Assembly (NCBI GenBank): GCA_021789095.1
Contig: JAJYJX010000134.1
Span: forward strand, 1 to 6,310
Reading direction: 5' to 3'
DNA length: 6,310 nt
DNA from: a bacterium
Lineage (GTDB): Bacteria; JAMCPX01
The position numbers and the translations under genes were made by a program. A model generated the notes under the pieces. That model had not been told where the DNA came from and did no database searches. It was given only the letters and a program-made list of their open reading frames with translations. The number at the start of each line of letters is the position of its first letter. Within the stretch, counting starts at the first letter, position 1. Of this stretch, positions 1-5,848 are shown one piece after another.

Positions 1-876
1 AACAGGCGACTGTGTCAGTCTGCTCATAATGCCTGTCACAATGCTTGAGTCGATGCCGCCGCTCAGGAATGTTCCAAGAGGCACATCAGAAACAAGCCTT
101 TTTTTAACTGCTTCAGCGAGTTTCATGCGAAGAAGCGGATCATCCATTGAATACGGATCCCTGCCCTCTTTGTTGTTAAGAATGTGTTCTTTCAGGGACC
201 AGTAGTTTACCGTCCTGGCATCACCGGCCTGCCTGTAAACAGCGTAATGTGCAGGCTCAAGCTGGGTTATACCCCTGTAAAAGGTCTGCGGTGATTGGGC
301 ATATCCATAAACAAGGTAAGAGGGAATTGCCTGTTCATTTATGCGTATATCTCCAGGTGAAAGCATAGGAAGGATCGCCTTTATCTCTGATGCGAATATC
401 AGCTTCTTCTTGTTGTAATAGAAATACAGGGGCTTTTTCCCTGTCCTGTCCCTTGCAAGGATCACGTTATGCTGTCTCTTGTCGTAGATCGCGATTGCGA
501 ACATGCCGTCAAGCATCCGTATTGCATCTTCCCCGTACTGCTCGTAAAGATGGACTATAACTTCCGTATCACTGCTCGAAGCAAAACGGTGATTACGTTT
601 GAGTTGTTCTCTGAGTCTCGTAAAGTTGTATATCTCTCCGTTAAAAATAGCCCAGACATCATTGTTTTCGTTCGGCATGGGCTGGTTTGCAGAAACGGAA
701 AGATCTATGATGGACAGCCTTCTGTGCCCGAATCCGATGCGCGGTGTGTTCTCATTATCTATGTAGTAACCGCATGCATCAGGCCCCCTGTGTACAAGTT
801 TATCGGTTGCCTGTTCCAGTGCACGTTTATCAACTTTTTCGCCGTCAAAATATGCTATACCTGCAATGCCGCACAT
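1..876 (-). CDS. asnB: Asparagine synthase (glutamine-hydrolysing), N-terminal half, cut by window edge
   Basis: This is a class II glutamine amidotransferase of the asparagine synthase B family. The N-terminal domain releases ammonia from glutamine, and the C-terminal domain adenylates aspartate (or, in envelope-polysaccharide paralogues, another carboxylate) and aminates it. I translated 292 residues with no stop; the frame stays open at base 1, so roughly half of a usual 550-650 residue protein is visible. The start is MCGIAG, with Cys2 as the expected nucleophile after Met removal. Further landmarks are HRGPD at 29-33, GHRRLSIIDLS from 50, NGEIYN at 79-84, SSDTE at 101-105, ARDRTGKKPLYF at 141-152, and the ATP-binding PP-loop SGGIDSS at 272-278 beside the edge. 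The ATG at 876-874 has GGAAGGG 7 nt upstream, inside the end of the preceding gene. It starts 2 nt after that gene's stop, so the two are probably co-transcribed. The family is certain; the exact substrate is not, because related enzymes occur in exopolysaccharide loci. Confidence 0.95.
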   Translation of the reverse strand, partial: MCGIAGIAYFDGEKVDKRALEQATDKLVHRGPDACGYYIDNENTPRIGFGHRRLSIIDLSVSANQPMPNENNDVWAIFNGEIYNFTRLREQLKRNHRFASSSDTEVIVHLYEQYGEDAIRMLDGMFAIAIYDKRQHNVILARDRTGKKPLYFYYNKKKLIFASEIKAILPMLSPGDIRINEQAIPSYLVYGYAQSPQTFYRGITQLEPAHYAVYRQAGDARTVNYWSLKEHILNNKEGRDPYSMDDPLLRMKLAEAVKKRLVSDVPLGTFLSGGIDSSIVTGIMSRLTQSPV

Positions 877-878
877 TT

Positions 879-1448
879 CTATACCCTTCCAAGCATGTAA
901 TAGCCCAGCAGCTTGAAATATTCCATTAATACTGATCGTATGTCCCTTATACGGATCTCCGGTCTACTGGATGCGCAGTTGTAGATTGATACACCAGTAC
1001 CTGCAAAGAGTTTTTTTGCAACAAGGTAGGACCTTAACTGATGGTACGGTGACGTAACTATTATGATTGATTTAAAGTTATGTTTTAAAATAATCGGTTT
1101 GGCAAAAAAGAAGTTTTCATACGTTGTTCTTGCATTAGGCTCTATAATGATTGCCTGCTTTGAAATATTGTAGTGAAGTGCTATCTTTGCAAGAAATTCA
1201 GCATTGTCACCTCCGGCACCATAACCGGAAAAGATTATGTATCTTGCATAGCCCTGTTTGTACAGTTCAACGGCCTTTTTTGTACGCAAATAGTAAGGGT
1301 CGGTATCGCCGCTCAGCACTATGATCGCATCCGCTTTGTGCGGCTTATCACCTATATAAAGGGTTTTTTCTACTATAGGTATGGCAAAAAATAATCCTGC
1401 AGCAAGTATTACAGCACCGGCAAATATAAAAATGTATATACGCTTCAC
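879..1448 (-). CDS. Membrane-anchored DUF218 protein (SanA/ElyC/YdcF-like)
   Basis: This is a 189-residue DUF218 family protein. Residues 5-23 form a hydrophobic N-terminal membrane anchor after a short Lys/Arg start (MKR), so the domain probably faces the periplasm. DUF218 landmarks follow in order: DAIIVLSG at 40-47, a helix ending LYKQGYARYIIFSG around 62-75, the family's ARTTYEN at 106-112, and IIIVTSPYHQLRS at 128-140. E. coli members SanA and ElyC affect envelope permeability and undecaprenyl-phosphate or peptidoglycan metabolism, but no biochemical activity is firmly assigned to the family. The start is GTG at 1448-1446, the only start-type codon after an in-frame TGA 9 nt upstream, and it has no recognisable Shine-Dalgarno. 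A TATAAT lies just 8 nt before the GTG, so the mRNA may be leaderless. The stop is 2 nt before asnB, suggesting a two-gene or longer envelope-related unit continuing left of the window. The family call is firm; the specific role is unknown. Confidence 0.9.
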   Translation of the reverse strand: MKRIYIFIFAGAVILAAGLFFAIPIVEKTLYIGDKPHKADAIIVLSGDTDPYYLRTKKAVELYKQGYARYIIFSGYGAGGDNAEFLAKIALHYNISKQAIIIEPNARTTYENFFFAKPIILKHNFKSIIIVTSPYHQLRSYLVAKKLFAGTGVSIYNCASSRPEIRIRDIRSVLMEYFKLLGYYMLGRV

Positions 1449-1456
1449 GGTTGATC

Positions 1457-1484
1457 ATTATACATTAAACCCTGTATGAGGCAA
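1457..1484 (-). promoter_or_regulatory. Candidate sigma70 promoter for the DUF218-asnB unit
   Basis: Read on the minus strand, TTGCCT (1484-1479) and a perfect TATAAT (1462-1457) are separated by 16 nt. This lies in the only sizeable intergenic gap and points into the DUF218 gene. Transcription would start about 5-8 nt after the -10 box, at or within a few bases of the GTG start codon. The -10 match is perfect, but the -35 matches TTGACA at only four of six positions (TTG--- plus one), so the call rests on the -10 box and the location. Confidence 0.45.
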
Positions 1485-1501
1485 GCAAGGCATAAATAGA
1501 C

Positions 1502-1562
1502 AGATAGGGCATCATGAACAAGGAGAATATGTGGTCAGTGTGGATGGAGAATTGCCCTATCT
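1502..1562 (-). repeat. Perfect 10-bp inverted repeat enclosing 41 nt, downstream of tRNA-Leu
   Basis: On the plus strand AGATAGGGCA (1502-1511) is the exact reverse complement of TGCCCTATCT (1553-1562). The 41-nt interior also carries two copies of GGAGAAT (1522-1528 and 1546-1552) and two of TGTGG (1530-1534 and 1539-1543). In the minus-strand transcript the 5' arm starts 24 nt after the tRNA 3' end. It could therefore form the 3' end structure of the gap-pgk-tpiA-secG-tRNA transcript. The bases after the 3' arm (TCTATTTATG) are only mildly U-rich and the loop is long, so this is not a textbook intrinsic terminator. A short mobile or regulatory repeat is the other possibility. Confidence 0.4.
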
Positions 1563-1586
1563 TTCAAGATTTTGTAAAATTGTTAA

Positions 1587-1668
1587 TGCCGAAGGCGGGA
1601 CTCGAACCCGCACGGTGTTACCCGCCACCCCCTCAAGATGGTGTGTCTACCAATTCCACCACTTCGGC
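1587..1668 (-). tRNA. tRNA-Leu (anticodon GAG)
   Basis: This is an 82-nt class II tRNA read on the minus strand. The acceptor arms GCCGAAG (1668-1662) and CTTCGGC (1594-1588) pair perfectly, with discriminator A at 1587. The D-arm contains GGTGGAATTGGTAGACAC, typical of bacterial leucine tRNAs. The anticodon stem CCATC/GGTGG has one U-G pair and encloses TTGAGGG, with the anticodon GAG at 1634-1632, reading CUC/CUU. A variable arm precedes the T-arm, which contains GGTTCGAGTCC. CCA is not encoded: after the discriminator come TTAACA, so CCA must be added by tRNA nucleotidyltransferase. The 5' end lies only 6 nt after the secG stop, so the tRNA is almost certainly cut from the glycolytic operon transcript by RNase P and 3'-end nucleases. 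Confidence 0.96.
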
Positions 1669-1674
1669 ATAAAC

Positions 1675-2007
1675 CTATTTTTGTTGTGTAGAAGGACTTA
1701 CGGGCAGGGCATTCGGCGGTGGAACAGGCATGGTTGATGTCTGTGCAGGCGGAGCTTCATTGAACAATCTTCCTTTCTGGCTTGCACCGCTCAGGTATGC
1801 GAGCGTAATGGACGTAACAACAAATATTATCCCTGCTACGATAGTCGCCTTTTCGAGGAAATTGCTTGGGCCTGCTGAACCAAAAAAACTCTCGCTTGAG
1901 CCGCCGAATGCAGCACCCATGCCTGACCCCTTCCCAACCTGCAGCAAAACAACCATCACGATCACTACAGCTACCATTATATGTAAAAGCAAAACCACTG
2001 TGTACAT
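1675..2007 (-). CDS. secG: Preprotein translocase subunit SecG
   Basis: SecG is the small accessory subunit of the SecYEG inner-membrane channel, supporting SecA-driven export. The 110-residue protein shows two membrane segments, about 2-22 and 54-73. The conserved cytoplasmic loop between them includes LLQVGKGSGMG (21-31), FGGSSESFFGSAG (34-46) and NFLEKAT (49-55), which is diagnostic of the family. The last 36 residues form a Pro/Ser/Gln-rich tail with eight prolines, a variable region in this family and probably disordered. The ATG at 2007-2005 follows AAGGAG with 9 nt spacing, and that ribosome site lies inside the last codons of tpiA, whose stop is 3 nt upstream of the start. The tRNA-Leu gene begins 6 nt downstream. 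Expression is presumably tied to the upstream glycolytic genes, since no promoter is visible between them. Confidence 0.96.
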   Translation of the reverse strand: MYTVVLLLHIMVAVVIVMVVLLQVGKGSGMGAAFGGSSESFFGSAGPSNFLEKATIVAGIIFVVTSITLAYLSGASQKGRLFNEAPPAQTSTMPVPPPNALPVSPSTQQK

Positions 2008-2010
2008 GAA

Positions 2011-2775
2011 TCATCTCTCCTTTTCAGTGACAGTTTTTATTATACTTATAAATTTCGCAAGGTCAAGGCTTACGCCCCCTATAAGGGCTCCGTTTATTTC
2101 ATCCTTTTCAATAAGCCCGGCTATATTATCAGTATTAACGCTGCCACCGTAAAGAATCCTGACTTCACTGCCGGTATTTATACCAAAATGTTTTTCAAGG
2201 TATTGACGTATAACCTCATGCATATCTTCTGCCTGTTGAGGGGTTGCGACATCGCCGGTACCTATTGCCCATACTGGTTCATAAGCAATGACCAGATCAT
2301 CGGGGCGTTTAATCTCTACATCAAAAAGTGCCGCTGAAAGCTGGAATCTTACAACATTATTCATAAGACCTGCTTTGCGCTCCTCGAGCCTCTCTCCCAC
2401 ACATACAATAGGTTTTATGCCGTTTCTCATGAGGGTGCATGTTTTAAGATTGATCATTCTGTCGGTCTCGTTAAAATACAAACGCCTTTCTGAATGCCCC
2501 ACAATGCAGTATTGAACCCCGAGTTCTTTAAGCATTGGAGCTGATACCTCACCTGTAAATGCGCCTTTATCCTCCCAGTGTACATCCTGGGCCCCAATAT
2601 AAATACCCGATGCTTTTGCGAACGGCAGAGAGGTAAACGGAGGTGCAACAATAATGTCGATACTGTTTTTTACTTCATGGGTGAGCTGATCCGACAAGTC
2701 CCTGACAAACACACTTGTTTCGGATGGGCCTTTATTTAATTTCCAGTTGCCTGCAATTACGTATTTAGGCTTCAC
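2011..2775 (-). CDS. tpiA: Triosephosphate isomerase
   Basis: This cytosolic TIM-barrel enzyme interconverts dihydroxyacetone phosphate and glyceraldehyde-3-phosphate. I favour the GTG at 2775-2773: it has AGGGA 5 nt upstream and gives 254 residues. It also puts the active-site residues at textbook positions: Asn10 and Lys12 in GNWKLN, His94 in IVGHSERR (91-98), and Glu166 in [11 protein letters not shown] (164-174), which also forms the closing loop 6. The phosphate-binding YGGSVN lies at 209-214, followed by GALIGG near the C-terminus. A TTG at 2790 would add five residues (MLGIK) but has a poorer ribosome site. With the GTG start the gene overlaps the end of pgk by 11 nt, implying translational coupling. 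The stop is 3 nt before secG. All catalytic residues are present, so the enzyme should be active. Confidence 0.97.
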   Translation of the reverse strand: MKPKYVIAGNWKLNKGPSETSVFVRDLSDQLTHEVKNSIDIIVAPPFTSLPFAKASGIYIGAQDVHWEDKGAFTGEVSAPMLKELGVQYCIVGHSERRLYFNETDRMINLKTCTLMRNGIKPIVCVGERLEERKAGLMNNVVRFQLSAALFDVEIKRPDDLVIAYEPVWAIGTGDVATPQQAEDMHEVIRQYLEKHFGINTGSEVRILYGGSVNTDNIAGLIEKDEINGALIGGVSLDLAKFISIIKTVTEKER

Positions 2776-3991
2776 CTTTATCCCTAACAACGCATGCCTG
2801 CAGGGCTTTTAGTGCAGGCAGCTCTTTTCCTTCAAGCAGTTCAAGAAAGGCTCCACCGCCTGTTGATATGTATGATATATTGGCACTTTCTCCTGCCTCG
2901 TGTACTGCAACATCAGTATCTCCTCCTCCGACGATTGTAAGCGCATAGGAATTGGCTATATGCGAAACCATTGATAATGTGCCCCTTGAAAAGCCTTCCA
3001 TTTCAAACACCCCCATGGGCCCGTTCCAGATAATGGTCTTTGCACCCTGGATTGCCTGTGAAAACAGCAGGTTGGTTGCAGGTCCGATATCCATACCTTG
3101 CCAGTCATGGGGTATCTCCTGAATGGGAACTATCCTGGTATCTGCCTTAGGCTCATACCTGTCCGCAACAACACAGTCCACAGGCAGGTACACCTTTATA
3201 CCTTTTTCTCTTGCCTTTTGAAGGGTATCAAGTGCTGTGCGGAGCATATCATTCTCAACAATGGATTTACCTACTTCATAGCCAAGTGCCTTGAGGAACG
3301 TAAAGGCCATACCGCCGCCGATAATAATCTTGTCGACCTTATCAAGCAGGTTTGACATGGCCCCGAGTTTGCTTGAAACCTTGGCGCCCCCGATAATAGC
3401 AACAAACGGCCTTAAAGGATTGTCCGTTGCCTTGGTGAAGTAATTGAGTTCCTTTTTCATAAGGAATCCGGCCGCACATTTTGGCACAAAATTTGTTATT
3501 GCAGAGACACTCGCATGGTTGCGGTGGGCGACTGCAAAGGCATCATTTATATAAACATCGATATCCTGTGCAAGCACTTTTGCGAATGCTTCATCATTCT
3601 TTTCCTCCCCTGGATTAAACCTGAGATTCTCCAGCAGCAGGATCTCTTCTTTCCCAAGATGTTTTTTATTCTCGTCAACGGATGTACCGGTGCAGTCATT
3701 CGCAAAAATAACCTCCTTATCGAGGAGCCGCGACAGGCGCTTTGCAACAACCTGAAGGGAAAATTTCGGATCTTTTACGCCCTTAGGCCTTGCCATATGT
3801 GATGCGAGCACTATTGAAGCCCCTTCGTCCAATGCATAGTTAATGGTCGGAAGAACACTTCTTATCCTAATATCATCTGATATAGCCCCGTCTTTTGTAA
3901 GCGGCACATTGAAATCCACACGTACAAACAGGCGTTTATTTTTAACGTCCACAGTGTCGATATACTGCAGATCCTTGTAATTTACCCCCAT
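2765..3991 (-). CDS. pgk: Phosphoglycerate kinase
   Basis: Pgk transfers phosphate reversibly between 1,3-bisphosphoglycerate and ADP in the cytosol, giving the first substrate-level ATP of glycolysis. At 408 residues it is a normal single-domain-pair bacterial enzyme. N-lobe substrate motifs are RVDFNVP (24-30), SHMARPKG (64-71), [13 protein letters not shown] (121-133) and [13 protein letters not shown] (149-161). The C-lobe nucleotide-binding region shows [13 protein letters not shown] (198-210), then [23 protein letters not shown] (355-360) and STGGGA (376-381). The familiar DAFGTAHR appears here as DAFAVAHR, with Arg and His retained. The ATG at 3991-3989 has AGAGGG about 7 nt upstream, inside the end of gap, and lies 3 nt after the gap stop. 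The 3' end overlaps tpiA. It acts directly on the product of its upstream neighbour. Confidence 0.98.
   Translation of the reverse strand: MGVNYKDLQYIDTVDVKNKRLFVRVDFNVPLTKDGAISDDIRIRSVLPTINYALDEGASIVLASHMARPKGVKDPKFSLQVVAKRLSRLLDKEVIFANDCTGTSVDENKKHLGKEEILLLENLRFNPGEEKNDEAFAKVLAQDIDVYINDAFAVAHRNHASVSAITNFVPKCAAGFLMKKELNYFTKATDNPLRPFVAIIGGAKVSSKLGAMSNLLDKVDKIIIGGGMAFTFLKALGYEVGKSIVENDMLRTALDTLQKAREKGIKVYLPVDCVVADRYEPKADTRIVPIQEIPHDWQGMDIGPATNLLFSQAIQGAKTIIWNGPMGVFEMEGFSRGTLSMVSHIANSYALTIVGGGDTDVAVHEAGESANISYISTGGGAFLELLEGKELPALKALQACVVRDKGEA
2776..2785 (-). promoter_or_regulatory. Ribosome binding site that decides the tpiA start
   Basis: Read on the minus strand, AGGGA (2785-2781) sits 5 nt before the GTG at 2775, inside the last codons of pgk. 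The upstream TTG candidate at 2790 has only a weak CAGG-type match. Conserved residue numbering of the isomerase (Lys12, His94, Glu166) supports the same choice. Confidence 0.6.
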
Positions 3992-3994
3992 CGC

Positions 3995-4993
3995 TTAGCC
4001 CTCTCTGCCAACAAGATCTATTAAATCCACCATCCTGGTAGAAAATCCCCATTCATTGTCATACCATGAGAATACCTTAACAAGCGTTCCGTTTACTACC
4101 TTCGTTAAAAGGGAATCAAATACTGTCGAGAAGCTTATTCCCCTGTAATCTATTGAAACAAGAGGCTGGTCTGAATAGCCAAGGATGCCTTTCATCTCAC
4201 CTTCTGATGCCTTTTTGAACATTGCGTTTACATCTTCCGCAGTAGTTGCCTTTTTCACAACTGCTGAAAGGTCTACAATAGATACATCAAAGGTCGGGAC
4301 CCTTATTGAGGTACCATCAAGCTTTCCCTTAATCTCGGGGATAACGAGGTGCAGGGCCTTTGCAGCACCTGTTGTTGTTGGTATCATCGATATTGCGGCC
4401 GCCCTTGCCCTTCTCAAGTCCTTGTGCGGCAGGTCAAGTATCCTCTGGTCATTCGTATATGAATGTACGGTTGTCATGTATCCGCTCTCAATCCCAAGAT
4501 TATCGTTTAATACCTTAACGATTGGTGCAAGGCCATTGGTGGTGCACGATGCATTTGATATAATATTATGCTTTTTAGGATCATAGGCCTTATGATTGAC
4601 TCCCAGAACGATGGTTATATCCGGGTCCTTTGCCGGTGCAGATATGACGATCTTTTTCGCGCCGCCTTTGAAATGAAGTTCTGCCTTATCCCTGTCAGTG
4701 AACAATCCGGAACTCTCAACAACAATGTTCACTCCCATGTCCTTCCATGGTATCTCTGCCGGGTTCTTAAATGATGTAACAGCAGATGCCCTGCCGTCCA
4801 CAATGATAGATTTTTCTGATGCCTCCACAGAGACATTCAGAGTACCATGCACAGAGTCATACTTTAATAGATGTCCAAGCGTCTTTGAATCAGTAATATC
4901 ATTTATGGCTGCAATCTCTATATTCTTTCTGCCGAGGGATATCCTGTGAACAAGCCTGCCTATCCTTCCATATCCGTTTATGCCGATCTTCAT
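3995..4993 (-). CDS. gap: Glyceraldehyde-3-phosphate dehydrogenase (NAD-type, phosphorylating)
   Basis: This enzyme oxidises glyceraldehyde-3-phosphate with inorganic phosphate to 1,3-bisphosphoglycerate, the substrate of the next gene, pgk. I start it at the ATG at 4993-4991, giving 332 residues beginning MKIGINGYGRIGR (Rossmann dinucleotide motif). This places Asp32 in INDITD, catalytic Cys150 in NASCTTN (147-153) and His177 in TTVHSYTND at standard positions. Asp32 with the Leu188-Pro189 pair is the pattern of NAD-dependent glycolytic enzymes rather than NADP-dependent ones. RAAAISMIPTTTGAAKA and the C-terminal WYDNEWGFSTRM are also intact. An in-frame ATG at 5002 would add MHS, but it abuts the ribosome site with no spacing. 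The preceding universal stress gene ends about 15 nt upstream, and no promoter is evident between them. Confidence 0.98.
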   Translation of the reverse strand: MKIGINGYGRIGRLVHRISLGRKNIEIAAINDITDSKTLGHLLKYDSVHGTLNVSVEASEKSIIVDGRASAVTSFKNPAEIPWKDMGVNIVVESSGLFTDRDKAELHFKGGAKKIVISAPAKDPDITIVLGVNHKAYDPKKHNIISNASCTTNGLAPIVKVLNDNLGIESGYMTTVHSYTNDQRILDLPHKDLRRARAAAISMIPTTTGAAKALHLVIPEIKGKLDGTSIRVPTFDVSIVDLSAVVKKATTAEDVNAMFKKASEGEMKGILGYSDQPLVSIDYRGISFSTVFDSLLTKVVNGTLVKVFSWYDNEWGFSTRMVDLIDLVGREG

Positions 4994-5002
4994 ACTATGC
5001 AT

Positions 5003-5009
5003 CCTCCTT
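5003..5009 (-). promoter_or_regulatory. Strong ribosome binding site for gap
   Basis: Read on the minus strand this is AAGGAGG, a full match to the anti-Shine-Dalgarno sequence. It is directly adjacent to the ATG at 5002 but 9 nt from the ATG at 4993, so the latter is the likely start. It overlaps the last base of the upstream stop codon, so ribosomes finishing the stress protein could reinitiate here. It is the best ribosome site in the window, fitting high demand for this enzyme. Confidence 0.75.
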
Positions 5010-5848
5010 CAGCCTTTTGTTACAATTACGGGTTTTTTCGTGTTCCTTATTACGTACTCCGTAGTGCTGCCGAGCACAAGCTCAACAATCCTTGAGTGGC
5101 CGTGTGCACCCATTATTAAAATATCATACCCGCCCTCTTCAAGCATGGTCTTCAATACTTTCTCAGTACTGCCTGTCTTTGTTATGGTATCGAACGTAAT
5201 TTTGTACGGCTCTATATAAGATTTTACATTATTCATAATGGCATAAGCGGTCTTCTCATCCTTGTTTACGGTTATACTGCTTAAAGGCAGGTTCAGGTCC
5301 TTGCAAAAACTTACAGCAAATTCCATGGCCTTCTTGGCTCCGTCACTGTCATCATAAGCAAGAAGCACCCGTTTGATTTCTGTAAATTGTTCCGAGCTTA
5401 CAAACAGGGGTTTTGTCACCCTTCTTGTCAAACCCTCTGTTGTAGATCCGAGTATCTTCCTGTCAAATTGTGAGTTTATGCCCTTCTGGCCTATTATCAC
5501 AATATCAACCAGTTTCTCTCTTTCGCACACCTCTTTTGTAACAATACCTGTATCAAGATAGGCTTTGCATTCAACACCCGCCTGTTTGCACGTCTTTTCT
5601 GCATCGGCCAATATCTGATTCCCCCTTTGCCGCAGAATATCGCTTACCTTGCCTGAAAAATTCATGAAAGGCTCAAATCCCATTGCACCCGACAGGTCGT
5701 GCAGAAAAGGATTTTCCAGAAATATTACATCTATGACATGCTGAATGTGTACGGTCGCATTCAGTTTCTTTGCGAGATACGTACCGTACCTCATGGCCGT
5801 ATCACTATTTGAAGAACCATCAACAGCGACAAGTATATGCTTTATCAT
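5009..5848 (-). CDS. Universal stress protein, two tandem Usp domains
   Basis: This 279-residue cytosolic protein is built from two consecutive UspA-type alpha/beta domains. Domain 1 covers about 1-150: it starts IKHILVAVDGS with Asp10 and ends with a nucleotide-loop motif at Gly120, Gly123 and Gly134-Ser135. Domain 2 covers about 157-279: it starts IKRVLLAYDDSDG and carries Gly247, Gly250 and Gly260-Ser261. Domain 2 fits the ATP-binding pattern G-2x-G-9x-G-S exactly; domain 1 has ten residues in the second spacer. Tandem Usp proteins bind ATP/AMP and help cells survive starvation, oxidative or respiratory stress, but the partner of this one cannot be read from sequence. The ATG at 5848-5846 overlaps the upstream gene's TGA (ATGA), with GGGGGT about 5 nt upstream. 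The strong ribosome site for gap lies at its 3' end, placing it in the glycolytic operon. Confidence 0.95.
   Translation of the reverse strand: MIKHILVAVDGSSNSDTAMRYGTYLAKKLNATVHIQHVIDVIFLENPFLHDLSGAMGFEPFMNFSGKVSDILRQRGNQILADAEKTCKQAGVECKAYLDTGIVTKEVCEREKLVDIVIIGQKGINSQFDRKILGSTTEGLTRRVTKPLFVSSEQFTEIKRVLLAYDDSDGAKKAMEFAVSFCKDLNLPLSSITVNKDEKTAYAIMNNVKSYIEPYKITFDTITKTGSTEKVLKTMLEEGGYDILIMGAHGHSRIVELVLGSTTEYVIRNTKKPVIVTKG

Noticed and set aside
469-900. Plus-strand 143-codon open frame
   Set aside because: It lies wholly opposite the asparagine synthase gene, whose conserved motifs are unbroken on the minus strand; the plus-strand product has no recognisable domain.
1559-1582. Small hairpins right after the tRNA (ATCTT-TC-AAGAT and ATTTT-AC-AAAAT) as an intrinsic terminator
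   Set aside because: The stems are about 5 bp, AT-rich and have 2-nt loops, so they are too weak and sterically poor. No GC-rich stem followed by a U-run is present.
1529-1672. Plus-strand 47-codon frame with a good AAGGAG ribosome site before ATG
   Set aside because: Most of it is the antisense of tRNA-Leu, giving the well-known spurious peptide type (GLEPARC-like run). The AAGGAG is part of the repeat inside the inverted-repeat spacer. A GTG-started frame at 1531-1737 in another phase is the same artefact extended into secG antisense.
1757-2014. Minus-strand frame starting at an ATG that overlaps the tpiA stop (ATGA)
   Set aside because: Tempting as a coupled start, but it is out of phase with secG, whose two membrane segments and conserved loop are clear. 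The ATG is only 2-3 nt from the AAGGAG, too close for efficient initiation.
4185-4586. Plus-strand 133-codon open frame
   Set aside because: It is opposite gap, including its catalytic core, and has no family features. Long antisense frames are expected opposite strongly biased, highly expressed genes.
4994-5002. Longer gap start at ATG 5002
   Set aside because: The AAGGAGG abuts this ATG without a spacer. The ATG at 4993 has 9 nt spacing and puts Cys150 and His177 at standard positions.
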